Of a stretch of 64,000 bases of DNA, positions 24,543-32,905 are shown piece by piece (within the stretch, counting starts at the first letter, position 1; each line of letters opens with the position of its first letter). The stretch covers positions 3,410,001 to 3,474,000 of the forward strand of contig NZ_JAGINU010000001.1 in the NCBI RefSeq assembly GCF_017876315.1. Reading direction: 5' to 3'. A program made the translations under genes and the position numbers. Source of the stretch: Pseudonocardia parietis. Lineage in GTDB: Bacteria > Actinomycetota > Actinomycetes > Mycobacteriales > Pseudonocardiaceae. The notes beneath the pieces were generated by a model. It made no database searches and was not told the DNA's origin. It saw nothing but the letters and a program-made list of their open reading frames with translations.

Positions 24543-25780
24543 GTAGACCGTCGCATCTAATTGTTGGGGTAGAGGTGGCGGAGCTTGATGCGGGCGTCGG
24601 TGGTGGTGAATTGCCAGTTGACCTGACGGTGGTCGGTGTTGGTGGCGTCTTGCCAGGCGGCGAGTTCGGTGTTGAGGGTGTCGATGTCGGTGATGCGCCG
24701 GTCGAGGCACTGGCGGGTGAGAGCTGAAAGTTCGATCTCGGCGATGTTGAGCCAGGAGCCGTGGCGGGGCGTGTGGTGGATCTCCAGTCGTTGTGCCAAG
24801 GCAAAGGCCGTGGAGGGTTCGAACGCTTCGTAGAGAGAGCCGACTCCGTGGGTGTTGAGGTTGTCCATGACCAGCACGACGGTGTCGGCGTCGGGGTAGT
24901 CGTGGGTGAGCAGGTGCTGCACCTGACGGGCCCAGTCGATCTTGGTTCGGCGTGGTTGAGCGTCGACGCGGCGCCAGCCGCGTAGGGGTTCGGCCCAGAC
25001 GAAGATCGAGCAGGTGCCGTTGCGGACGTACTCGCTGTCCTCTTTGCGGTCGTGACCGGGCTCGGCGGGGATCGGCTCGCGGACCTGCCCTAGCAGCTGG
25101 TAGGGCTTCTCGTCCATGCACACCACCGGTCGGCGGGGGTCATAGGGGCGGGCGTAGACAGCCAGGACGTCTTCCATCCGAGCGGCGAACTCGGCGCTGG
25201 CGTGCGGTGGGATCGTCCAGCACTTCTTCAGATGAGGACGCAGTTTCGTTTTTTTAACACTCGGCCGATGGTGGAGTGATCCAGATCGGGCAGGTCGGCG
25301 ACCAGGGCGACCTGACGCTCGAGCAAGCGCAGCGACCAGCGTGTATAGCCCTGCGGTGGGCTCGAGCAGGCCAGTGCGATCAACCGGGCCTCGACCTCGC
25401 CGGTCACGATCGGCGCTACCGGCGGTGTCTCACGCGGCTTGCGGCCGATCGTGGCCAGCACGTCGCCGTCGGTCTCGTCGAACCGTTTCGCGATCGACCG
25501 GACCGTGTTTTGGGAGACCCCGACCCGATCCGCGACCATCGACCGAGCGTCCACCGGGCCGACGTTCTCGTCCAGCTCCAGCAGTACCCGAGCACGGATG
25601 ATCATCCGCGCCGGATGCGTGCCGGTCACGGTCAGCTTGGACAGGAACTCGCGATCAGCAGCCGACAGGCCGATCGTGAACACCTTCGGACGAGCCATCG
25701 TCTGGGCATCCTCTCAACACGAGCAACATGATGAGAGGCTCATACACCAGATAGCGATAGTTTTAGCGGCGACACGCTAC
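24543..25780 (-). mobile_element. IS630-family insertion sequence with frameshifted transposase (1238 bp)
   Basis: Left end GTAGACCGTCGCATCTAA and complemented right end GTAGCGTGTCGCCGCTAA form imperfect inverted repeats; each end abuts the TA of a CTAG, the IS630 target. The transposase is in two overlapping frames joined by an A7 run. It is a different element from the tandem pair. It lies between the two-TM protein gene and the end of the D-aminoacylase gene. Confidence 0.88.
24557..25698 (-). CDS. IS630-family transposase made by -1 frameshifting
   Basis: The first frame (25698 down to 25228) encodes 156 residues with HTHs ([37 protein letters not shown]), ending [11 protein letters not shown]. 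The second (to 24557) carries the DDE core: [27 protein letters not shown] and [18 protein letters not shown]. They meet at TTA-AAA-AAA-C on the minus strand (T7 at 25249-25255). A -1 slip gives [16 protein letters not shown], the normal IS630 continuation. This may be programmed frameshifting as in other IS630 members, or a decayed frame; the intact second frame favours the former. Confidence 0.85.
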
Positions 25781-25823
25781 TAGTCCGTTAGCGCCACTGA
25801 TCAGAATTGATGACGGCCGGCCG

Positions 25824-27410
25824 TCAAGCGGTGGCCGACGCCCGGAGGCTCTGCAGGACACCGCCGGCCGCCCGCCCGGTCGGTGTCCCGTCGCGCACGG
25901 CCTGCACACCGTTGACGAACACGGTGTGCACTCCCTCGGCCAACTGCCACGGGTCGGTGTAGGTCGAGCGGTCGACCACGCTGTCCGGATCGAACACCAC
26001 GATGTCGGCGACCGCTCCCGCACGGAGCACCCCGCGGTCGTGGAGAGCCAGCCGGCCCGCAGGTAGGGACGTCATCTTGCGCACCGCGTCCTCCAGCGTC
26101 AGGACACCGCGCTCGCGCACGTACCGGCCCAGGACCCTTGCGAACGTGCCGAAGCTGCGCGGATGCGGTACGCCGTCGCCGGTCGCGTCCAGCACGGCAC
26201 CGTCGCTGGCGACCGAGACCATCGGGTGCCGCAACACGGTGTCCACATCGTCCTCGGCCATCGCGTGGTTCACGATGCTGACCTGCACCCGGTGCATCTC
26301 GAGCACGTCGAGCGCGGCGTCGACCGGATCGACGCCGTCGCGAATCGCCAGATCGGTCAGCGAACGGCCGATGTCTCCTGTGTACGGTCCCTCCCCGAGC
26401 TCGGCCAGCACGACACCGCTCGGGTCGATGTCCTCGGTGAAACGCGTGCGCAGCGCTTCGGCGATCCGCGCCCGGGTCGCGGGTTCGGCCAGCCGCTGCA
26501 GCAGGGCGTCCGGGCCACCGTCGACCGCCCATGGGGCAAGCCGCGACGCCAGGCCGGTGCTCGACGCCGTGTACGGGTACACGTCCGCTGCCACATCGAC
26601 ACCACGCTCGCGAGCGGCGTCGATCAGCTCGAGCGCGCGGCGCACCGAGCCGTGGTTCGGCCGCCCCATGCACTTGAGGTGCGAGACCTCCAGGCGTGCA
26701 CCACCGCGCTCGGCTGCGTCGATCGCCTCGGCGACGGCGTCGACGACCCGGTCGGTCTCGTTGCGCACGTGAGTGGAGTAGAGCATCCCGTGCTCGGCCG
26801 CCTCCGCGACCAGCGCCGTGACCTCCTCGGCGGTGCCGAAGACACCCGGGGCGTAGATCAGCCCCGATGACAGTCCGAGCGCACCGGCACGGGCCGCGTC
26901 GGCCACGAGCGCCCGCATCCGGTCGAGCTCGCGGGGCGTAGGTGGCCGATCGGCTCCGCCGAGCACCGCGTGCCGGATCGTGCCGTGCCCGACCTGCAGG
27001 CCGATGTTGATCGCTGGTCGGGCCCGCTCGACGGCCCGCCGGTAGCCGGCCGCGTCGTCCCAGTCCCAGCTCAGTGTGCCCTCGCCCAATGGCAGGCGGT
27101 GCCGTTCCCCGTCCGCCCGTACGGGAAACGGTGAGAATCCGCAGTTGCCGGTCAGCAGCGTCGTCACGCCCTGGTGCAGCTGTGTCGTGGCGTGCGGAGA
27201 TCCCTCCACGGTGAAGTCCGCGTGGGAGTGCAGGTCGATGAACCCCGGTGCGACGACCGCTCCGTCGGCCTCGACGACGGTCTGGCCTTCGAGCCCCACT
27301 CCGACCCCGCTGATCCGGCCCGCGCTGATCCCGACGTCGGCACGACGGCGCGGTGCACCCGTCCCGTCGACGACCTGTCCGCCGCGGACGACGATCTCGT
27401 GTTCGGTCAT
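25824..27410 (-). CDS. N-acyl-D-amino-acid deacylase (D-aminoacylase, amidohydrolase family)
   Basis: A 528-residue amidohydrolase: GFIDLHSHADF gives the HxH metal site, LLTGNCGFSPFP, SSGLIYAPGVFG, YSTHVRNE and EVSHLKCMG follow, and VASDGAVLD gives the catalytic Asp. It releases D-amino acids from N-acyl-D-amino acids. It is the last gene of a five-gene minus-strand run with the permease 10 bases upstream. An IS630-type element has inserted about 44 bases after its stop without damaging it. Confidence 0.9.
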   Translation of the reverse strand: MTEHEIVVRGGQVVDGTGAPRRRADVGISAGRISGVGVGLEGQTVVEADGAVVAPGFIDLHSHADFTVEGSPHATTQLHQGVTTLLTGNCGFSPFPVRADGERHRLPLGEGTLSWDWDDAAGYRRAVERARPAINIGLQVGHGTIRHAVLGGADRPPTPRELDRMRALVADAARAGALGLSSGLIYAPGVFGTAEEVTALVAEAAEHGMLYSTHVRNETDRVVDAVAEAIDAAERGGARLEVSHLKCMGRPNHGSVRRALELIDAARERGVDVAADVYPYTASSTGLASRLAPWAVDGGPDALLQRLAEPATRARIAEALRTRFTEDIDPSGVVLAELGEGPYTGDIGRSLTDLAIRDGVDPVDAALDVLEMHRVQVSIVNHAMAEDDVDTVLRHPMVSVASDGAVLDATGDGVPHPRSFGTFARVLGRYVRERGVLTLEDAVRKMTSLPAGRLALHDRGVLRAGAVADIVVFDPDSVVDRSTYTDPWQLAEGVHTVFVNGVQAVRDGTPTGRAAGGVLQSLRASATA

Positions 27411-27420
27411 GCTCGGCTCC

Positions 27421-28902
27421 TCAGACCTCGAAGAAGAGGATCACGGCGTACATCAAGGCCGCCGGTAGCAGCACCAGCCAGCCGGCTACGAGCAGGCTGC
27501 GCAGGTTCGACGACCGGGCCAGCCCCATCGCGCCTACCATGTTCGCGTTGGGGAACGGCCCGTAGGTGTCGATCTTCGAAGCGAACAGCAGGACGATCAC
27601 CCAGGCGTTCACCCCGATCCCGAGGCTCGCCGCGAGGCCGCCGAAGACCTCGTCGAGCAGCACCACCTGCGCCGCGGTCGCGCCGGGCACGCCGACCCAC
27701 CCGAGCAGCGCGATGACGGCTACGAACAGCAGCGGGGACATCGCGCCGAACTCGGCGGAGAAGGTCTCCAGGACGACGTCGAACGGCTTGAGTTCGTCGA
27801 CGACCAGGAAGAAGGCGGCCAGCAGCCAGAACAGCAGGAACATCGTGACCTGCGTGCCGGCCCCCTGGATGACGTGCCGGGCGATGGAGGACACCCGCAG
27901 ACCGGCGGCCAGGCCGGTGACGACGGCGAGGACGGGCAGCGCGAGCAGCGGGAAGGACGTCCCCGCTTCGGTCGCGACGGCGTAGACGATCGATGCGAGC
28001 AGCGTCGCGACGAACGCCACCGTCGCCGGCCCGCGCCGGAACGAGGCATCGGTCGGCTCCGGAGCGGCGACGTCGGCGTCGTCGTACCCGTCACCCGTCC
28101 CCTCCGTGCGGCGCTGGATCCACGGCACGATCAGCAGGCCGGCCACGATCGACAGCAACGCCAGCGGGCCTGCGCCGTACAACAGGTACGGCAGGTAACC
28201 GACCTCGGCCGCCGACATGATCGCCACGTTCGACCCGGCGAACGGCGCGATCGCCAGACCGGCGCAGCCACCGATGAACATCATCGCGGCGGTCGCGGAG
28301 CGGGTGAAGCCCAGCCGGGCGACGACCGGAAGCAGGATCGGGGCGGCGATCGCGAGCGCGCCGGCCAGGGTTCCGAGAGCGGCGACCAGCGCCAGGCACG
28401 CCAGCATCACTCCGAGGATCGTCCGGGTCCGGCTGGTGTGACCGACCACCCGCAGCACCGACTGCACGATCGTGTCCGCGACGCCGGTCACCCGCAGGAT
28501 CTCGCCGACACCGGCACCGAGCATGATGATCAGGCCGATCATCGTGACCATCTCGCCGAGCGAGTCCCCGAGCAATTCGGCGGCCGCGACCGGTGTCGGC
28601 AGCAGCACCAGCAGCGCGGAGATCACCGCGACGGCGGTCGCGACCGTGATGTTCATGCCCGACAACGCCAGGCCCGCGTAGAGCACGATCGGGAGGAGTC
28701 CCCACAGCGTCGGGGGAGAGGTGACCATGCCTGCGACCAGCGACGTCAGCAGCCCGGCGACGGCGGCACAGGACACCAGACGTTCCCGTAGGACTGATCC
28801 GCGCGGGCTCTTCCCGGTCTCGGCCGGCGGCGAGGTGTCGGGCGACGCGGTGCCTGCTCGTGCCGGCGCGGCGGGACCCGGCGGATCGTTCGATGTGCTC
28901 AT
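27421..28902 (-). CDS. IT-superfamily permease (NhaC/dicarboxylate-like), probable N-acyl amino acid transporter
   Basis: A 493-residue integral membrane protein with about 12 hydrophobic segments after a 38-residue Pro/Ala-rich cytoplasmic N-terminus. GMNITVATAVAVISALLVLL, GLIIMLGAGVGEILRVTGVAD, APFAGSNVAIMSAAEVG and VGVPGATAAQVVLLDEVFGG are typical of ion-coupled transporters of the IT/NhaC type. Its place between the racemase and D-aminoacylase genes suggests import of acyl amino acids or export of a product (inference); the coupling ion cannot be read. Confidence 0.78.
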   Translation of the reverse strand: MSTSNDPPGPAAPARAGTASPDTSPPAETGKSPRGSVLRERLVSCAAVAGLLTSLVAGMVTSPPTLWGLLPIVLYAGLALSGMNITVATAVAVISALLVLLPTPVAAAELLGDSLGEMVTMIGLIIMLGAGVGEILRVTGVADTIVQSVLRVVGHTSRTRTILGVMLACLALVAALGTLAGALAIAAPILLPVVARLGFTRSATAAMMFIGGCAGLAIAPFAGSNVAIMSAAEVGYLPYLLYGAGPLALLSIVAGLLIVPWIQRRTEGTGDGYDDADVAAPEPTDASFRRGPATVAFVATLLASIVYAVATEAGTSFPLLALPVLAVVTGLAAGLRVSSIARHVIQGAGTQVTMFLLFWLLAAFFLVVDELKPFDVVLETFSAEFGAMSPLLFVAVIALLGWVGVPGATAAQVVLLDEVFGGLAASLGIGVNAWVIVLLFASKIDTYGPFPNANMVGAMGLARSSNLRSLLVAGWLVLLPAALMYAVILFFEV

Positions 28903-28912
28903 CGGTCTTCCT

Positions 28913-30073
28913 TCATCGGTGGGAGAGATTGGTGAGCAGGCCGGCCGGCTCCGGCTCGGTGTCCGCGCCGAGGGCGAACGTCCGCTGCCGGACCTGCGCG
29001 AGGAACTCGTGGTCGACCGTCACACCCAGCCCGGGCCGCGTGGACACCCGGACGACGCCTCCCTCGGCGGTGATCGGTTCGGTGACGTCACGGGCGTAGT
29101 ACTTCGCCGATGCCGAGACGTCGGAGGGGAGCGTGAACCCGGGCAGGCTCGACAGCGCGACGTTCGCCGCGCGGCCCACTCCGAACTCGTGCATTCCGCC
29201 GCACCACGCCGGCCAGCCGAGTTCGCGTGCCGCGTCGTGCGCGCGGACGGCTGCGGTCAGCCCGCCCATCCGTGACACCTTGATGTTCAGTACACGTCCG
29301 GCGCCCAGGGCGTCCGCGACGCGCAGGTCGTCGACGGTTTCGACGGACTCGTCGAGGCAGACGGGCGTCGTGAGGCGCGCCTGCAGCGCCGCAGACGTAA
29401 GAAGGTCTCGCGGGGCGAACGGCTGCTCGATCATGAGCAGGCCCGTGTCGTCGAGCGCCTCCAGCGCGGCGAGGTGTTCCGGATCGTCCCGGTAGGCACC
29501 GTTCGCGTCGACCTGCAGCATCAGCTCCGGGAAGGTGGATCGGACGGCCCGCACCGGCTCGGTGTCCCAGCCCGGGGCAATCTTGAGTTTGACGCGCCCG
29601 TAGCCGGCGTCGACGTGCCGGCCCACCTGCGCGAGCAGGTCGTCCACGGTCCGCTCGATGCCGAGCGAGACGCCCGCGACGACCGTGTCGCGGGTGCCGC
29701 CCAACGCCGAGCCGAGCGGCACGCCCTGGCCGGTCGCCCACAACGCCCATGCCGCCGCGTCCACCCCGGCAGCGGCGAAGCGGTTCCCCCGCACCTTTCC
29801 GAACAGATCCGGCACCCGGTCCGGCGATTCGACGTCCGCGCCGACGACCGCGGGCAACAGGTACTCGGTCGCGATGAGCCAGCTCGTGCCGACGGTGTCG
29901 GCCGCGTAGTACGGGTCGCTCGGTGAGGCGATCTCTCCCCACCCGACCCGGCCCCGGTCGTCGGTCAGCTCGACAAGAATGTGGTCGAGATGGGCCTTGC
30001 GGTGCGAGCTCGTCTCGAACGAATGCACCAGCGGCAGCCGGACGAGATGTAGCCGGCCTTGCACGATCTTCAT
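28913..30073 (-). CDS. Enolase-superfamily N-acylamino-acid racemase (NSAR/OSBS type)
   Basis: A 386-residue MenC-like enolase-superfamily enzyme. Catalytic VKLKI (the K-x-K lysine pair), metal ligands in LQVDANGAY (Asp), MIEQPF (Glu) and CLDESV (Asp), and the second lysine in NIKVSRMGG are all present. The gene context has no menaquinone genes but does have a GNAT acyltransferase, an M20 hydrolase and a D-aminoacylase, so N-succinyl or N-acyl amino-acid racemase is preferred over o-succinylbenzoate synthase. The ATG overlaps the stop of the SIS protein. Confidence 0.88.
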   Translation of the reverse strand: MKIVQGRLHLVRLPLVHSFETSSHRKAHLDHILVELTDDRGRVGWGEIASPSDPYYAADTVGTSWLIATEYLLPAVVGADVESPDRVPDLFGKVRGNRFAAAGVDAAAWALWATGQGVPLGSALGGTRDTVVAGVSLGIERTVDDLLAQVGRHVDAGYGRVKLKIAPGWDTEPVRAVRSTFPELMLQVDANGAYRDDPEHLAALEALDDTGLLMIEQPFAPRDLLTSAALQARLTTPVCLDESVETVDDLRVADALGAGRVLNIKVSRMGGLTAAVRAHDAARELGWPAWCGGMHEFGVGRAANVALSSLPGFTLPSDVSASAKYYARDVTEPITAEGGVVRVSTRPGLGVTVDHEFLAQVRQRTFALGADTEPEPAGLLTNLSHR

Positions 30074-30747
30074 CAGGATTCCTCAGCGGGGTCGATGTGG
30101 AGGCCCAGCTCGGCGGAGACCCGGTCGCGCTCCTGCAACCGGCGCCGGGCTCCCTTCGCGCTGGCCGTGGTCAGGGCGGAGAGGATGTGGGTGGCGGACG
30201 CGACGGCGGTCGGCGAGTCCGACCAGGAAGCGCTCTCGGTCGGCACGACCACGACCTCGGCCGCGACGTCGGTCAGCGGACCGTCCGCGGAGTCGGTGAT
30301 CAGGACCAGCGAGCCGCCGGCCTGGACGAACGCCCGGCTGATCTCGACGGTGTCCTTCCGGTAGCGGCGGAACGAGTAGGCGACGAGCACATCGGTGTCG
30401 CGGACCTCGGTGAGGACGTCGACCGCCGGAGCGAGGCTTCCATCGATCTGGGTCACCTGGGACAGCGCCGCCCCCAGGTCGCCGGCGAGCAGCCGGGCGA
30501 ACGCGAACGACTTCCCGGTACCGAGGATGAACCGGCGGCGGGCTCCGACGACGTGGGCCGCGGCTCGCTCGATGCTCCCGTCCTCGGTGAAACGCTCCAG
30601 GACGGCCTGCAACGAGGCCAGCTCCTGCTCGACCAGGCGCCTGCGCAGCACGCTCCCGGACCGGCGCTGCATCCGCGCGTCGAACCGCTGGCTCGGGCTG
30701 ACCAAATCCCGGTCGGCCCCCGGCTCGCCGGGCTGTGCGGGGCTCAC
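30073..30747 (-). CDS. SIS-domain protein of the MurR/RpiR family lacking the HTH
   Basis: A 224-residue protein with the RpiR linker (EQELASLQAVLERFTEDGSIERAA) and a complete SIS domain (RFILGTGKSFAFARLL, VLVAYSFRRYRKDTVEISRAF, LVLITDSADGPLTDVA, VVVVPTES). RpiR regulators normally carry an N-terminal HTH of about 75 residues; here only about 50 residues, without an HTH pattern, precede the linker, and the upstream DNA is occupied by the GNAT gene (GTGA overlap). It may be a ligand-binding partner, an isomerase-like enzyme or a truncated regulator. Confidence 0.78.
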   Translation of the reverse strand: MSPAQPGEPGADRDLVSPSQRFDARMQRRSGSVLRRRLVEQELASLQAVLERFTEDGSIERAAAHVVGARRRFILGTGKSFAFARLLAGDLGAALSQVTQIDGSLAPAVDVLTEVRDTDVLVAYSFRRYRKDTVEISRAFVQAGGSLVLITDSADGPLTDVAAEVVVVPTESASWSDSPTAVASATHILSALTTASAKGARRRLQERDRVSAELGLHIDPAEES

Positions 30748-31487
30748 GACGTTGCTCCGGTGAAGACATAGACGGCCCGGTCCGGTGCGACTCGCACGCA
30801 CGACCGGGCGACCATGCCGTGCCCCAGCAGCGCCCGGAAACCCTCCCGGATCCGGTCGCGAACAGGTGCCGGTACGAGCCCGTTCGCCGGTACGACGAGG
30901 CTTCCCACATCCCCGTCGAGTGTCCAGTGCCCCATCTCGCCCGTGGCCGGCCCGGGCGTGGGCGGAGCGACCGGCGGCTCGGCCACGTCGGATTCGGTGA
31001 GGTCCCAGTCGACGACGACGCGGTCGGTGCCGGGGCGGTGGTAGAAGTCCTCGACGTACCAGCGTCCGGCTGCCCCGAGCACGTCCAGGTTGAAGTGCCC
31101 GTTGCGGGCGACGGCCGGGTCGAACGACCAGCGCATCCTGGTGGCGCCGGCAGCACGGGCGGACGCGGCCTGGGCGAGTTTGATCGTGCGACCGAGACCA
31201 CGGCCGCGGTGCTCCGGTGCGACCGCAGCCGTCTGGGAGTAGTGGTAGACGCTCCCGTCTCGGGAACCGCAGAAGCCGACGGCGAACCCCAGCAACGCGC
31301 CGTCCTCGACCATCCCGAGTGCGGTGCCGCCGTTGCGCAGCACCGCGCTGAGCAACCGGGTGTTCAGCTCGAGACCGGACTCCGGAGCGCCGCCGAACAC
31401 GCTCCGGTAGAGCGCGACCGCCTGGTCCTGAAGGTCCGGATCGTCGAGATCGCGGACCACCGCAGCCCCCCGAAGCTGCTCGACCAT
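30744..31487 (-). CDS. GNAT-family N-acyltransferase, probable amino-acid succinyltransferase
   Basis: A 247-residue GNAT protein: the acetyl/succinyl-CoA loop is in TAAVAPEHRGRGLGRTIKLA, followed by RMRWSFDPAVARNGHFNLDVLG, a pattern of the acyltransferases found beside NSAR racemases. In the described pathway this enzyme N-succinylates D-amino acids for the racemase. No ribosome site is visible before ATG 31487 (or GTG 31490), so it may be leaderless. It is the first gene of the operon. Confidence 0.8.
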   Translation of the reverse strand: MVEQLRGAAVVRDLDDPDLQDQAVALYRSVFGGAPESGLELNTRLLSAVLRNGGTALGMVEDGALLGFAVGFCGSRDGSVYHYSQTAAVAPEHRGRGLGRTIKLAQAASARAAGATRMRWSFDPAVARNGHFNLDVLGAAGRWYVEDFYHRPGTDRVVVDWDLTESDVAEPPVAPPTPGPATGEMGHWTLDGDVGSLVVPANGLVPAPVRDRIREGFRALLGHGMVARSCVRVAPDRAVYVFTGATS

Positions 31488-31548
31488 CACGAGCGGAGCA
31501 AGGTTGTGAAACGCATGGACGTACAGTTGTCGACGTAGACGCAGGTAG

Positions 31549-31563
31549 TCAAGATCTACTTGA
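31549..31563. promoter_or_regulatory. Perfect inverted repeat between the GNAT and M20 genes
   Basis: TCAAGATCTACTTGA: arms TCAAG/CTTGA around five bases, in the 105-bp divergent gap. It overlaps a TTGAAA hexamer (31560-31565) that could be a -35 for the M20 gene. It is an operator candidate for the cluster. Confidence 0.5.
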
Positions 31564-31576
31564 AAAATTCGGTAGT

Positions 31577-31591
31577 GATACGTTCCGTATC
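31577..31591. promoter_or_regulatory. Second perfect inverted repeat, directly before the M20 start
   Basis: GATACGTTCCGTATC: arms GATACG/CGTATC around three bases, ending one base before the ATG. This is where a -10 region of a leaderless promoter would lie, so a protein bound here would block transcription. Its sequence differs from the first repeat, suggesting a different binder. Confidence 0.5.
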
Positions 31592-31592
31592 T

Positions 31593-32708
31593 ATGAACCC
31601 GCTCGCCGCGGACGCGGCTCGAATGCAGGCCGATGTGGAGCGTTACGTCCGGCTCGAATCACCGTCCGCCGACGCACCGAGGCTCGACGCGCTGCTCGAG
31701 GTCGTCGCCGCCGGCTGGGAACGGCTCGGGGGACGGGTGTGGACCGAGCCCGCACCGCAGGGCGCGCACCTGTGCGTCGAGATCGACGGCGCAGCGGGGC
31801 GGGAGGCCGAGCTACCGGTGCTCCTGCTCGGCCACCACGACACCGTCTGGCCGGTGGGCGCCCTTCCGCTGCGGGCCGCCGACGGGATCCTGTACGGCCC
31901 GGGCGTCTACGACATGAAGGGCGGTCTCGTCGTCGCCGAGACCGCCGTACGAGCGCTACGCGCCTCCGGGCGGGCACACCGCCCGATCCGGGTGCTGGTG
32001 GTCGCCGATGAGGAAGTCGGGTCACCGACCGCTCGACACCTGGTGCGTGATCGGGCCACGGGCAGCGCGGCGGTCCTGGGGTTCGAGCCTCCGCACCCGG
32101 ACGGCGGGCTCAAGACCGCTCGGTGGGGTAGCACCCGGCTCCGTCTGACCTGCACCGGCCGGGAGTCTCATGCGGCCCTCGCGCCGGACGACGGGGTCTC
32201 GGCAGTCGATGAGCTCGTCGACCAGCTCGGCGCGGTCCGGGCTGCGACCGAGCACCGCGAGGGCGTCCTCTGCAATGCGGGAACCGTCGGGGGAGGGGGA
32301 CGGACCAATGTCGTCGCGGGTGACGCCTGGTGCGATCTGGGCCTGCGGTTCGAGACTCCCGATCAGGAAGCCGATGTACTGGCCCGGCTTGCGGCACTGC
32401 GACCCGTCCGGCCCGGGGCCGTCGTACGTACGGAGATCCTCGGCGCCCGTCCGCCGTGGGCCGCCACTCCGATGACCGCGCAACTGCTCACCGTCGCCAC
32501 GACGGCGGGCGAGGCATGCGGCCAGAGCGTGACCGGGCGGCCGGCCCGCGGGGGCGCGGACACGAACCTGGTCGGCGGGCTCGGTGTCCCGGTCCTCGAC
32601 GGCTTCGGTCCGGTCGGTCGGGGCGCACACGCTCCCGATGAGCAGATCGTCATCTCGTCGCTCGCAGAACGGGCGGAGCTGGTCACCGAGCTACTCGCGC
32701 GGCTGTAA
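31593..32708 (+). CDS. M20-family metallohydrolase, probable N-acyl-L-amino-acid deacylase
   Basis: A 371-residue M20 protein with all metal ligands: LLLGHHDTVWP (His, Asp), GVYDMKGG (Asp), VVADEEVGSP (catalytic and metal Glu), GFEPPHPDG (Glu) and GRGAHAPDE (His). It is the size and type of the desuccinylase paired with NSAR racemases, and would release the L-amino acid after racemisation. Divergent from the GNAT-SIS-racemase operon across two palindromes. The ATG lacks a ribosome site; a TTG 11 codons earlier is less likely. Confidence 0.85.
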   Translation: MNPLAADAARMQADVERYVRLESPSADAPRLDALLEVVAAGWERLGGRVWTEPAPQGAHLCVEIDGAAGREAELPVLLLGHHDTVWPVGALPLRAADGILYGPGVYDMKGGLVVAETAVRALRASGRAHRPIRVLVVADEEVGSPTARHLVRDRATGSAAVLGFEPPHPDGGLKTARWGSTRLRLTCTGRESHAALAPDDGVSAVDELVDQLGAVRAATEHREGVLCNAGTVGGGGRTNVVAGDAWCDLGLRFETPDQEADVLARLAALRPVRPGAVVRTEILGARPPWAATPMTAQLLTVATTAGEACGQSVTGRPARGGADTNLVGGLGVPVLDGFGPVGRGAHAPDEQIVISSLAERAELVTELLARL

Positions 32709-32905
32709 CCCCTTGGGCCGTGGCGCTTCGACGACGGCGCGGGAGGTAATCGGAACCGGGCCGGATCGGACCACCCGGCGTCCGCGTAGCCGACGTCGAA
32801 GTCCGTCGTCCAGCGACGATGTACAGGGTCCGCCGCCGTGGTCCAATGATTTCATCGACCGGTCGGTCGAAAGGTGGCTGGACGCACGGGAGAGGCGAAG
32901 CACGC

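Noticed and set aside
28913..30073. menC (o-succinylbenzoate synthase)
   Set aside because: Sequence alone cannot exclude it, but no menaquinone gene is near and GNAT, M20 and D-aminoacylase genes are.
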